In this document: positions 53,993 to 64,000 of the stretch, piece by piece | Layout: each line of letters opens with the position of its first letter | Position numbering within the stretch: the first letter of the stretch is position 1 | Assembly: GCA_014607495.2 (NCBI GenBank) | Contig: CP053161.1 | Location: 2,976,001-3,040,000 of the forward strand | DNA from: Carposina sasakii | Lineage: Eukaryota; Arthropoda; Insecta; Lepidoptera; Carposinidae | Direction of reading: 5' to 3' | DNA length: 64,000 bases | Translations under genes and position numbers: made by a program | Notes under the pieces: model-generated | Seen by the model: only the letters and a program-made list of their open reading frames with translations | Databases searched by the model: none | Told to the model about the DNA's origin: nothing

Positions 53993-54525
53993 CGTTACTT
54001 GTGCAGTAGACTCACCGTTAACACCACCACCCCCATCAGGGGGTTCCTTATGGACATCACAATTTAAAACAAATAAAATTAACTCCTTACCAATCTAAAG
54101 TATTATTATAACCTTCACCACCGAAAAATAAACAAAATCTCAAAGTTTTTTTAAAGAAAAAGCAAAAATTCCTATCGAGCACGTGTTCCACCAAAAAACA
54201 CCTAACGACAGAATCTCTATAATAGATCTCAAAAAAACTTTAAATAAAAATAGGTAGGTAGGTAGGTCTGTTTTGTCATTATTAGTCACGTAGGAGGGGA
54301 GGTGAAGAGGGGAGCGGCTAGGGAGGGTGATGCGCTCACGCCATATATTTTTTACAGTTATTTTAACTTGTCAGAAAATCCCTCATTCGTACTTGGCGGC
54401 GTTTTTCCCGCACAACCATATGAACACGAATATTAATATTTAGTAGAAATAGTAGAATTATTCATAAAATTCTGGTCACATTGGACCGAACTGTCAGATA
54501 AAACAGAAAAAAACGAATCGTATCA

Positions 54526-54941
54526 GATTCGGCGGGAAAAGCTGGAAGGGTGCAGGTGTAATTTTCTTGTGAAAATGAAAAATTATTTGTAAATGGTTTG
54601 CATGTGTCCGTAAAGTGATGTTTTCTGGTAGATAAGTTATATTTTGTTTACTTGTGATGTGAATCTAGTGCGTGTGCATTGTTTTATATGCAGGTAAGCC
54701 GAGTAAAACTTTAGCCGGATTACGATTTCTTCATGGGCGCATGTAAGTTGTTTCTGCAATAATTTTCCATTTTGACTAACTTTACACTTGTTCTTGAGGA
54801 TTTTCCCGACGTTTCCATTCATCATCATTGTCATTCATCATAAATTCAGAATACATTTTACTAAACAATGATTAGGCTGTATGGGCTTAGTTCCCCTTGC
54901 CTTTCCTTCGGGATAAACTAAACAAAAAAAAAAAAAAAAAA
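54526..54941 (+). mobile_element. Unclassified polyA retroposon, copy 3 (full length)
   Basis: Same first base block (gattcggcgggaaaagctgg) as the copy at 33649 and same polyA end. 11-bp duplication gaatcgtatca (54515-54525 and 54942-54952). It ends 100 bp before the start codon of the PP6 subunit gene, so it sits in the promoter or 5'UTR. Confidence 0.85.
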
Positions 54942-55041
54942 GAATCGTATCATTGCAATTTCATCGAAAAAAACAGAAAATTTGTAAATTTGCAAGTTTT
55001 CTATGGATTTAGAATAATTGTTGTACTTATTAGTTTGAATT

Positions 55042-58000
55042 ATGTTTTGGTCTGGAAATTATATTGCTTTTAGGGAGTTAAACTATCTTCTTCTGAACAA
55101 GGAGGTATGTATTAGTGGTTATGATTCAATGACTTAGTATTTTATGATGTTTTCTTCTAGTTAATGCCTCCGTTTTAATCAAACAAACATTAATAGATAT
55201 CAAGTTTGTTCAGGACATACACTTTACCTTATAATAAACTTCATTTTGTTACAGAATCCGACTCTGACGCAAGTATTAGAGGCTGATGATATATTGCAAG
55301 AATGTAAGGCGGATAACAAAATGTTGATACAGTTGTGAGTACCTAATCTACTGTTGTGTGGTTAGGCGTGTAAGTATATTGTGCTGAATGCTTATCGTCT
55401 GGTTTTAGTCTCACGAAGCCTGAGATCATGGCAGAGCTCATAACCCTTATCACAGAGGAGCCTTCGAAGGATGTGGAGTTAGCGTCTCAGTACCGGCACG
55501 CAAGCATCGCCTGCGAAGTACTGACGAGTCACGTGTCCACGCTGAGTGACCGGCTCTCCATGGACACGGCTCTGATGAACAGATTGTGTGACTTCATCAA
55601 CAGAGATCCACCTTTGAATCCCCTTTTGGCTTCATACTTCAGTAAAACTATAGAAATGTTACTGGAGAGGAACCCAAAACAGGTGACTGAAGAATTTTGT
55701 CTAATAAGATAATATTATTTAACACATTCAGTGCCGGCAACTACATACATGTTCTAGGCTTTCTAGAGCTGCTGGCAATGCTTATTGCATCCTCGCACTA
55801 GGCGTCAATCTGATGTTTGCATCCTTAGAAAGTCAGCCGGCAGCAAATGTGTTAATTTTCATTGATCATCATGGTAAATAAATAATTGATTTTTAAACTG
55901 TGTCTTATGTTTTAGGATTGGTGTCTATATCACATAGTTTGCCTTAGGGTGCTGGATTTCTTCAAGTCCCGGAGAGATTTCCTCCCAAACCTCCTGCGTC
56001 ACATGTCCACATCGGCTATAGCTGATACGTTCAAGTACTTTATAAGACATGTTGATTTACCCAGTAAAACTGTTGTTGAGGTATGTGCATTTCAATAATC
56101 AATCTCTAACATGTTCCTGTGCATACAAGGTGAGAATATTCTCTATAAAATTTTAAAAAAGTTACACAAGCAAACTTCATATTACATAGCATTCCAATTC
56201 ACCTGCAGCCGTATGATGAATTTGGTGAGAGAGAGATGTCTCACTTTGAAACTCCAAATCCACAGAGCTAAGTAATAACTAGACAAGGCAAGTGTTACTT
56301 CTTATTGTGTGTAAAAAGGGATTGCAAACCACTTCTATCAGCCCTTATTCATTCAGTGTGGCTCGAGAACAAGTGTATTCTAATTCTTAAGTAAATTTTT
56401 TACATGCAAAATACATTCACTTAGTTTATCTAGTTATTAATAGCTCTGTGAATTTGATGTTTACAAGTGAGACGTCTCGCTCTCACCAAATTCATCATAC
56501 GGGTTCTGTATTGATTTGGGGTTGGCACAGTATGGTTAATGTTCATATTGTATTGGCATTTGATTAATGGGCCATACTTGTCTAGTGAGTGGCCTCCTGC
56601 GACTGTCCATGCGGACTGCAGAAAAAACAAACTTGAAATTATCTATGATTAAAATATTTTCCGGGGATAAAAAGGAGCCTATATCCTTACACCAGCTCCC
56701 GTAGCATGAATTTGGTGAGAGTGAGATGTCTCACATTTACACGACAAATTCACAGAGCTATGTAATGACTAGACATTAAAGTGTATGTACTTTATGCGTA
56801 AAATGGGATTGCAAAGCACTTCTTTCAGGGCAAATTCATTCAGTCTTAGCTTGAGAACACTCGTCTATTCTAATCTCCAACTCAGTTTTTATAGGCAGGT
56901 ACATACACTTACTTTGTGTAGTTGTTATAAGCTCTGTGAATTTGACGTTTAAATGTGAGCTATCTCACTCTCACCAAATTCATGGTACGGGCGCAGCTCA
57001 AGACTACCTGTGTACCCAATTTCATTTCAATTGGTCCAGTAGTTTTTATGTGAAAGCAAGACAGACAGAGTAACTTTTAAAATTATAATATTAGTAAGCA
57101 TTTTTACATTGTTTATTTGCATCATCTCTATGCAGCTGCGGGCTATCTCTTTTGTGATCGAGGCTATCCCGTTTAGGGAACATGCTGTATGTTACATACA
57201 GCCACTCAACACCGACATCTCGTCGACGCTGCGTCAACAGTGCCTGCCTCATTGTGACGTCTCTTAAACTTGGCATATCTATAGCTAAACAATGGAGAAC
57301 ATACTCGTACATATAGTATGTAGGCATTATGAGTAGGCAGTATGAGGCAGGCACTGTTGACGCAGCTTCGACGCGATGTCGGCGTTGAGTGGCTGCCGAA
57401 CGCTGTAATTACGCAGCGTGAGCGTCGCGTCGTATTATTTGTTGGCAAAAACGCGGCGCGTAACTACAGCGTAAATTTATTAAATAAATTTTTTGACGTC
57501 GATAGGAAATGCGTGTATTGCGTTAATCTGTCGTTAATTAAATCTAGACATGGGTCATACTTGACGATTTGCGTACCAGGGCTTTAAAGTACGTTCATGA
57601 ATAAGTACCAGGGCTAAAAACCAGGTTTCCAAATACTTTGAAGTATTTTTTAACTACGTAGGAAATTAACTAGTGTGTGTGCATTGTTTTATATACAGGT
57701 AAGCTGAGTAAAACTTTAGCCGGAATACGATCTCTTCATAGGCCCATGTATGTAAGCTGTTTCTGCAATTTTTTTTGATTTTGACTTTCGTTTTTGAGGA
57801 TTTTCCTGACGTTTCCATTCATAATCATTATCATCTATCTATACATATAATAAAAATGTAACGGGTCGCCGTCTGTACATGGAAGATATATGAGAAAAAA
57901 TATTATAGGAGACCTTTATCAACGCAATAGTACCCAAAACAATGATTTTTGAAATTTTTGTCTGTTTGTCAGTTTGTCTGTGCGTTTGTGCACGCTAATC

Positions 58001-61000
58001 TCAGAAACGGCTGAACCGATTTCGATGCAGTTTTCACGAATATGTTGTGACAGGTCCCACTTAACATAGGTAACTTTTTATCCCGAGAAAATGTTTTTAT
58101 CCTGCATAATTTCGACATTTTGTTTTTTCTGTAGTCCACGCGGACGGATTCGCGGGCATCCACTAGTTATAGATATAAAGTGAACTAGTTGCTGTACTTG
58201 TTAAAATAAATTTGTTGTACTCTATTGCAGTGGCTAGATGAGCATCAGTTCCTAGAGTCATTAATTCAAATAATCTGCGGTACATACGTCCCGGAGGCGT
58301 TTGCGCCGGTCGAGAACAATGTCTCGGAACATACGGACATCGCTAAAGACAAGCCCCCCGAGGGACGGGGGGACCTGCCTGAGAAAGGGGAGACGGAACG
58401 AAGCGAGAAACTGACCGAGGTCAATCATACTACAGACCATCAGAATGATAATGAGAGTAAAGAAAGAGGTAAGGTTATTTAAATATTCCAATGTACAAAC
58501 CTTGGTTCAAGTTTTACAGGAACAGAGTACCTACATGTTTCTTAAAGATTTTACTTAAATAGCGAAAACTGTTTATATTATATAGATTTATGTTTAGAGT
58601 AAAAGAATAATCATTTAATTAACAGAGCAGATATCTCGTTATCTTTTCTAAATAAATAAGACAAAGTTGTCTTGTTTATCGTTTTAATGCTTGTATAAAA
58701 CCTTAGATGTAGATTAAAAACCTGTGCAAACTGGTATACAATAATATTCTCAATGCTCTTACTATAAGTATCATTTAGTAATTGTTTTATTTGTACGTTT
58801 CGATGTTTTTTGTTTTGTTTTTTTATTTTCTGTTTTATACGTATACTATAGGTATATAGTAGAATACCTGTAAGCATTGGGTATCGTAAAGGGCGATTAA
58901 TGGTTTCCGGGTCTCCCGTGTTGACAACATAGCCCGAAAAGTACACTGTGATCATCAACCCTTCTGTAAACCGTATAAACCATAGCAGTAGCTTTCTGGC
59001 GTGCCTTGGAGGAGGCCTACGTCCTGCAGTGGACTGCAATAGGCTGATGAGTATGTGTGTATATATACATTTTGCCCATAGTCACCACGCTAGGGCAGCG
59101 GGCGGGTTGGTGACCGCCCCCTGATTACGTAAAAGTAATAGCAAAGCCGAAGCCGCCCGATCGCGATAATTGAGAGTGTGTGTGTGTGTGTGCGCGGAGC
59201 GAGGTGCGGGGCGCGGGGCGAGGTGCGGGGCGCGGGGCGAGGTGCGGGGCGCGGGGTGAGGTGCGGGGCGAGGTGCGGGAGGACGCTGAGCGCTCGTTGC
59301 GCGCACGCACACTCGAGTTTCGGCTTTGCTATTGCTTTTACGTAATCAGGGGGCGCATTGTGATTTTCGGATTATTTGTAACACGGAAGACCCTGCTGCT
59401 CATCTCCCGGAAATCCTTATATGTGACTGCAATAGCAGTGTATTTGGCAGCAAAATGGCGCATGTCAAGCGTGGCGGCGGCCAACGCGTCCGCCTTGCTG
59501 TGTGACCTACTGGCCAGTGGACTGTCGGCGGACTGGTGAGTAGCAGTTGCACTTACCACTTGACCAGTAACTGTAAGTAAGTAAACCACATCGTGAGGTA
59601 ACTAGCAATGTATTTATTTTACCTCTTGTTATTATACGATGCGTCCGGGGGTGAGTGTATTCTGTTGTCAATTTCATTGATAAAAGTTATTCCTGAGATG
59701 TCACTTAGAAAACTGCAGCGGTTTTAACCTTCAAGGTAGAGAAAATTATTTCCCTTCAATAAAATACCGCGTCATGTAAGATAAGATTGTTTTTGTTAGT
59801 GCTCTGTGTAGTTGTGTTACGCCTGTATTGTTGTCATTTCGTGCCTCCCCGTTCGCAGGGGCACGGTCCGTGCGGTGGCGTCGCGTCTGTGCAGCGCGGA
59901 CAGCGTGCGCGCTCTCCTGGCCGGCATGTTCACGAGTGCGCCGCCCGCCCGCACACCCGCGCTAGTGCACGGCGCGCGGGCACTGCTCACGCTGCTGTGA
60001 GTACACTCCGCGGGTCACGTGCCGCGCCGCTGTGAGTACACTCCGCAGGTCACGTGCTGCGCCGCTGTGAGTACACTCCGCAGGTCACGTGCTGCGCCGC
60101 TGTGAGTACACTCCGCAGGTCACGTGCTGCGCCGCTGTGAGTACACTCCGCAGGTCACGTGCTGCGCCGCTGTGAGTACACTCCGCAGGTCACGTGCTGC
60201 GCCGCTGTGAGTACACTCCGCAGGTCACGTGCTGCGCCGCTGTGAGTACACTCCGCAGGTCACGTGCTGCGCCGCTGTGAGTACACTCCGCAGGTCACGT
60301 GCCGCGCCGCTGTGAGTACACTCCGCAGGTCACGTGCTGCGCCGCTGTGAGTACACTCCGCAGGTCACGTGCTGCGCCGCTGTGAGTACACTCCGCAGGT
60401 CACGTGCTGCGCCGCTGTGAGTACACTCCGCAGGTCACGTGCTGCGCCGCTGTGAGTACACTCCGCAGGTCACGTGCTGCGCCGCTGTGAGTACACTCCG
60501 CAGGTCACGTGCTGCGCCGCTGTGAGTACACTCCGCAGGTCACGTGCTGCGCCGCTGTGAGTACACTCCGCAGGTCACGTGCTGCGCCGCTGTGAGTACA
60601 CTCCGCAGGTCACGTGCTGCGCCGCTGTGAGTACACTCCGCGGGTCACGTGTTGCGCCGCTGTGAGTACACTCCGGCAGGTCATGATGAGGGCAGACGCA
60701 GGCTCAAGCGCGGTCTCTGGTAATGTCGGTTCCACAGTAAACGTCGGTTAGCAGATGCGGCCGTCGGGTTAATTTGAGAAGCGTGTCTCACAGGGGTGTT
60801 ATCATTCTCGCGTGGCCATTGGGTGCGCATCGTACACCCGATTATTTTCACTGAGGTCGACTCGAAAAGCGTTACGCAGCCCTTACGGTATTGCGACGCG
60901 CATACGTTACATGCAGCGACATCTATCGGCGAGAGGAAGTAGTTCAGGTGTACGTATAAAGATGGCGACATGTAGCGGTGACTATTAGAGCATACGACAG

Positions 61001-63260
61001 TAGATGGTGCTGTTGTAATTTAGGGAATAAAGTCTGTCAATGTGATTAATGTTGTCTGCACAGGTGGTGCGACGAAGGCGGCTCGTGGCGGCGGCAGGCG
61101 GAGGCTGCGCTGGCGCCGCACCTGCCGCTGCTGCATCACGCGCTGCGGGAGGAGCCTGAACAGGTGCGTCAATACTTTCTGTTCCATTTAGTGTTCTAGT
61201 GTTGAAAATTTGGTACATAGATAGTCTAAAGCCTATATTCCGGATAATTTTGATAAACACGTTGGTTTGCTTGCTTGGTCGTTCGCAGCCGGGCGCGGTG
61301 GGCGCGGCGCGGCTGGCGGTGGTCACGTTGCTGGCGCAGCTGCTGCTGTCGGACGTGGACGAGGTCATCAACACCTTCGTCACGCTCGGTACGTACCACG
61401 TCAGCATCCTGCCCTCATACCATTAGTTATGGAGTCTTAATGGAAAATCACATTACTAAAGATATGGCATAGTTAAGAAGCCTCTCACACTGGCGTTTTA
61501 TGAATGTGGGGCGTCCCTAAGTGTCAATTTTAGTAAACACGTTACAAAAGATACCTGTTCCTTGCGGTGTGCTTGTTGTTTCCCGTAACTCACAGTACGT
61601 TACTCGTGTGTGCAGGCACGGCGGGCGAGGTGTGGTCGCTGGCGCTGCGCCACGCCGACAACAACTTCCTGCACGCGCAGGCCGCGCGCCTCGTGCGCCA
61701 CGCGCTGCGCAACGCCGCGCACGCGCACGCGCTCGCCGCGCACGTGAGTACCCGCCCCGCCCCGCCCCGCCCCGCCCCTCCCGACCACAACGCCGCGCAC
61801 GCGCACGCGCTCGCCGCGCACGTGAGTACCCGCCCCGCCCCGCCCCGCCCCGCCCCTCCCGACCACAACGCCGCGCACGCGCACGCGCTCGCCGCGCACG
61901 TGAGTACCCGCCCGCCCCGCCCCGCCCCGCCCCTCCAGACCACAACGCCTCGCACGCAATATCATTTTTGAAGACTTATCCATAGATACCCCACACGTAT
62001 AATAAAATTCGATAATAAAAATTTCCGGTCACTGAGCGATCGCGCTCGCGAGAGGTCGCATGCACCCTTTTTTTTAATCCCGCAAATCCCGCGGATCCTG
62101 CGCCCGTGATCCCGCATCACGCGGGATTGGAAAATGACGCGGGATCCCGCAATACCGAGATCTCGGTATTTTGAAAGCCCTAATTCCGAGTAGTGATTTC
62201 CCGAAATTCCCATGGGAACGGAGCAGACGGGAATTGCACATTTTTACCCAAATTTTCACTACCGGAACAAAAGCTTATTCCATAAGTATTAAAATAAACT
62301 GTTTGACGTACACAGATGAAATTCGGTGTGCACATTTTTTAAGGGGTGTAAAAGATCATTAAGAACGGGTTTCCCGAAATTCACATGGGAACGGTACAAA
62401 CAGGAATTTCAAGTTTTTACGAAAACTACATAACATATAGAGATGAAATATGACAGGTGAATTCGGTAGGGAGTGTAACTGAGAACATATTTCCCGAAAT
62501 TCCCACCGGAACGGAACAAACTGTAATTCTAAATTTAAAAGAAAACCGCTTTACCTATGAAGTTGAAATCGAAGATGTATGTTCATTAGGGACTGTGAGG
62601 AAGCACATAGAACGGATTTTCCGAAATTCCCACGGGAACGGGACAGACGGAAATTCTTAATTTTTACGATAATTGCTTATTATATTTCATATGAAGCTGA
62701 AATCGAAAATTGTTCATTAGGGACTGCTAGGGAGCACAAAGAACGGATTTCCCGTAATCCCCACGGGAACTGGACAAACGAGAATTCCCAATTTTAACGA
62801 AAACCATTTGACACAATATAATGATGAAATTTAGTAGGGAGTGTGAGGAGGAACTGTGGACATATTTATCGAAATTTCCACCAGAACAGGACAAACGGGA
62901 ATTCTATTTTTTTTTACGAAAACCGCTATACATATAAATCAGAAATCGGGCATGTATATTCGTTAGGGAGTGCGAGCAAGCACTAAGAACATATTTCCCG
63001 ATATTCCCACGGGAACGGGACAAACTGGAATTCCAAATTTTAGAGGATATGTATCGAAACGAAGCGGGCCACTAGTATTTTATATATTTCGCTATTAAAT
63101 GTCATTTTCTGTCTAACTTAACTAGGTTCATATACCATTGTCAACCTTTTGAAAGTGTTTTTCAGTATAATAATTGCATTAATTCGTTTCAGTTACTGGA
63201 AGACTCGGACTGCGACCTAGTCAATAAATTAATCGACGCCTACGAGGAAAATGAAAACAA
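55042..63260 (+). CDS. PPP6R3: Serine/threonine protein phosphatase 6 regulatory subunit (SAPS family), first eleven exons
   Basis: Exons: 55042-55104, 55255-55334, 55409-55682, 55916-56080, 58231-58468, 59451-59535, 59859-59996, 61064-61163, 61289-61388, 61616-61743 and 63193-63260. Phases join correctly, giving about 479 residues before the gene leaves the window in an open donor. Family signatures: MFW at the start; LEADDILQECKADNKMLIQFL; the strongly conserved DPPLNPLLASYFSKTIEMLLERNPKQ; then helical-repeat segments (WLDEHQFLESLIQII, SALLCDLLASGLSADW, LLAGMFTS..VHGARALLTLL). These proteins scaffold PP6 and steer it to substrates in mitosis and signalling. The choice among vertebrate paralogues 1-3 is not meaningful for an insect; the symbol is by similarity. 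The coding part is far richer in GC than its introns. Two introns have multiplied donor sites (after exons 7 and 10). No kinase or catalytic motif is expected. Confidence 0.92.
56209..56502. mobile_element. Fold-back MITE (gaatttggtgagag family), clean copy 1
   Basis: Left arm ccgtatgatgaatttggtgag, right arm ctcaccaaattcatcatacgg; pairing continues with gatgtctcac/gtgagacgtc and cacagagct/agctctgtg. About 294 bp, in PP6 subunit intron 4. Confidence 0.8.
56590..57095 (-). mobile_element. Helitron-like fragment split by a fold-back MITE
   Basis: On the minus strand the outer parts read actctgtctgtcttgctttc, actactggaccaattg and, after the MITE, aggctcctttttatccccgg and gcagtccgcatggac, the usual block order of these elements. 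The MITE at 56699-56991 lies between them. Confidence 0.6.
56699..56991. mobile_element. Fold-back MITE (gaatttggtgagag family), clean copy 2
   Basis: ccgtagcatgaatttggtgag at the left is mirrored by ctcaccaaattcatggtacgg at the right. Collinear with 56209-56502 and inserted within an older Helitron-like fragment. Confidence 0.8.
57201..57393. mobile_element. Palindromic MITE with 53-bp arms
   Basis: Arms at 57201-57253 (gccactcaacaccgacatct...) and 57341-57393 (...gatgtcggcgttgagtggc) pair with few mismatches around a central spacer of about 87 bp. No other copy was seen in the window. Confidence 0.7.
57667..57837 (+). repeat. Unclassified polyA retroposon, fragment (copy 4)
   Basis: Matches the middle of the 54526 copy, from gtgtgtgcattgttttatat to gacgtttccattcat, then stops where the Helitron at 57838 begins. 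The 3' remainder is not found on the other side. Confidence 0.65.
57838..58166 (+). mobile_element. Non-autonomous Helitron, copy 5
   Basis: Starts tctatacatataataaaa after A; ends gcggacggattcgcgggca hairpin and ccaCTAG before T. Closest to copy 1 at 8791 in internal sequence. It ends 64 bp before PP6 subunit exon 5. Confidence 0.8.
58960..59055 (+). repeat. SINE/LINE end (gaggcctacgtcctgcagtgg)
   Basis: ggcgtgccttggaggaggcc, cgtcctgcagtggactgc and aataggctgatgag match the 14420 and 19235 copies. A minus-strand piece of the same family follows at 59068-59115. Confidence 0.65.
59116..59354. mobile_element. MITE with gccccctgattacgtaa ends, copy 2, carrying an internal minisatellite
   Basis: Ends pair over about 36 bp (gccccctgattacgtaaaag ... 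cttttacgtaatcagggggc plus the adjoining aatagcaaagccgaa/ttcggctttgctatt block). The centre, absent from the 90-bp copy at 28652, holds a (tg)n run and repeats of gcgaggtgcggggcgcgggg. It ends 96 bp before PP6 subunit exon 6. Confidence 0.75.
59994..60676 (+). repeat. 35-bp minisatellite built from the exon 7 donor site, 19 units plus a partial
   Basis: The unit gctgtgagtacactccgcag + gtcacgtgctgcgcc repeats at an exact 35-bp spacing: gtgagtacac occurs at 59997, 60032 and so on to 60662, 20 times. The first unit is the real exon 7/intron junction (gct|gtgagtac), so each unit carries a copy of the 5' splice site and nearly every one an E-box cacgtg. Units are almost identical, differing mainly at a g/a and a c/t position. 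Confidence 0.95.
61720..61955 (+). repeat. 78-bp tandem triplication covering the end of exon 10 and its donor
   Basis: cacgtgagta occurs at 61741, 61819 and 61897, exactly 78 bp apart. Each unit contains the last codons of exon 10 (AAHAHALAAH), a donor gtgagt and the (cccgc)n-rich intron start. The third unit is shortened in the C-rich part. Confidence 0.92.
62072..62185. repeat. Palindromic GC-rich repeat (hAT-MITE-like remnant)
   Basis: Repeated gcgggat/atcccgc boxes and a central palindrome ataccgagatctcggtat. Resembles the core of small hAT-derived elements, but the ends cannot be set. Confidence 0.45.
62190..63030 (+). repeat. Degenerate tandem array, about 120-170 bp period
   Basis: The block cccgaaattcccacgggaac with a following gacaaacgggaattc occurs about seven times (near 62200, 62370, 62490, 62620, 62750, 62870, 62995), separated by similar tacgaaaaccgctttacata and ttagggagtgtgagga stretches. 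Units are clearly diverged. Lies in PP6 subunit intron 10. Confidence 0.75.
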
Positions 63261-63734
63261 GTAAGTGACAGTTATATGTAGTCTATTTTTATTTTACTTA
63301 TTTCTTACTTAACTCGCAGTTTGTTTCTGTCCGATTGTTAAATAACCTTTTTATAAACGGATAAAAGGAGTACGAAAATAATGAGCTACTTTAGCTATGT
63401 AGATGCTAAGACTATGTTTTTACGATTAGAATGTATCATACTGTGATTCGACGAACCCGCGACAATGGATTACTTTTGGATCAAACGTCTATTCTATCAA
63501 GATATTTATGTTACTTTGTTAGCCTTTAGTTGATTTTCCTTTATTTTTTCTCTTAAGTTAAATTTAATGTGTACAAGAGAGTTAAGTATTAAGTAATCTA
63601 ATAATATTTATGCTCTCTCGCCCTATTATATAAAATTAAAATCCATAAATGGAAGTATGTCATGATGATTAATGATAAACTCTGTACATTTCTGAGTGCT
63701 ATGGATTTCTGTAAATAAATTTTATTAAGAGTGA

Positions 63735-63965
63735 GGTACCGATGGGTAACTCGTCATATCAAAACGAGGATGAGGGAGGACCTCAATTCTCCTCGCGAGG
63801 TACACCTTATTCGAGGTGTTCACCTCATTTAACCAAAAGCAACTCTATGTAAGGGTAATAAGACTGGATATTGATTGAGTGAATGGTAGTGAACCTTAAG
63901 TTGCGCTTGCGACACATCGCCTCATCGCCTCAACACCTCACATTTGAGGTGTTCACCTTGTTTAA
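63735..63965. repeat. Short repeat with duplicated gaggtgttcacct motif
   Basis: gaggtgttcacctcatttaac (63814-63834) recurs as gaggtgttcaccttgtttaac near 63945, among other cctcatcgcctc motifs. Each contains an inverted pair gaggtg/cacctc. It may be a MITE cut off by the window edge. Confidence 0.4.
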
Positions 63966-64000
63966 CTAAAATTATTATTATTATTATTATATATTATAAT

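Larger units (their letters stand above)
48591..54217 (-). mobile_element. Full-length LINE (non-LTR retrotransposon with RNase H), decayed
   Basis: A 5627-bp element flanked by a perfect 14-bp target duplication tataatagatctca (48577-48590 and 54218-54231). The 3' end is a short (attca)n repeat next to the left duplication. ORF1 and ORF2 are present but broken. Presence of gag-like CCHC knuckles, AP endonuclease, RT and RNase H places it in the I/Jockey/R1 group of LINEs; the clade is not certain. The 3'UTR holds a strong hairpin (48928-48973). Confidence 0.9.

Noticed and set aside
59994..60676. Regular repeat resembling a CRISPR array
   Set aside because: Units are contiguous 35-bp copies without unique spacers, in a eukaryotic intron; it is a minisatellite.
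61517..61985. Several long open frames on both strands rich in Arg, Ala, Pro and Gly
   Set aside because: They come from the GC-rich 78-bp triplication; only the exon 10 frame (61616-61743) fits the PP6 subunit.

Overview
This is a stretch of an insect nuclear genome, almost certainly a moth or butterfly (Lepidoptera). The genes are eukaryotic with GT-AG introns and AT-rich introns. The repeats are lepidopteran in style: Helitrons with tctatacatataataaaa starts and CTAG ends, SINE ends of the form gaggcctacgtccagcagtgg, fold-back MITEs and tRNA-derived SINEs. Five host genes can be read exon by exon, and most of the remaining DNA is recognisable mobile element.

Layout. 1-4.56 kb: a Gypsy-type integrase fragment and a 3.9-kb DNA transposon, both probably in an intron of the next gene. 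5.19-6.59 kb (-): 5' half of a PHRF1 homologue (RING + PHD), running off the left edge. 7.11-11.58 kb (+): complete ZC4H2 homologue, divergent from PHRF1 across about 520 bp. 11.6-17.4 kb: 3'UTR and intergenic DNA with MITEs, a Helitron, SINEs and a hAT-like element. 18.35-32.38 kb (-): complete six-exon cathepsin L gene (342 aa) with introns swollen by repeats. 33.6-43.6 kb: a nest of elements in the divergent promoter region between cathepsin L and DDX10. A young BEL/Pao endogenous retrovirus (243-bp LTRs, one 2505-codon open frame including an envelope domain) sits inside a hAT-like element, with two copies of an unclassified polyA retroposon on either side. 43.67-46.32 kb (+): complete DDX10/Dbp4 DEAD-box helicase (805 aa). 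46.8-54.2 kb: LINE fragments and a full-length but decayed LINE with target-site duplications. 55.04-63.26 kb (+): first eleven exons of a PP6 regulatory subunit (SAPS family), running off the right edge.

The host genes are housekeeping types (chromatin/ubiquitin factor, C4H2 zinc finger protein, lysosomal protease, ribosome-biogenesis helicase, phosphatase subunit). Nothing suggests that they form a common pathway.

The most striking signals are: the near-intact env-bearing BEL/Pao provirus with gag-pol-env in one frame; a transposon combining an 8-bp target duplication, hAT-like ends and a DDE_Tnp_4-like transposase with a SWIM zinc finger; and, within one phosphatase-subunit gene, two separate exon/intron junctions whose 5' splice site has been tandemly multiplied (20 copies at one, 3 in-frame copies at the other). 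All coordinates and exon joins were read by eye; no database search was possible.
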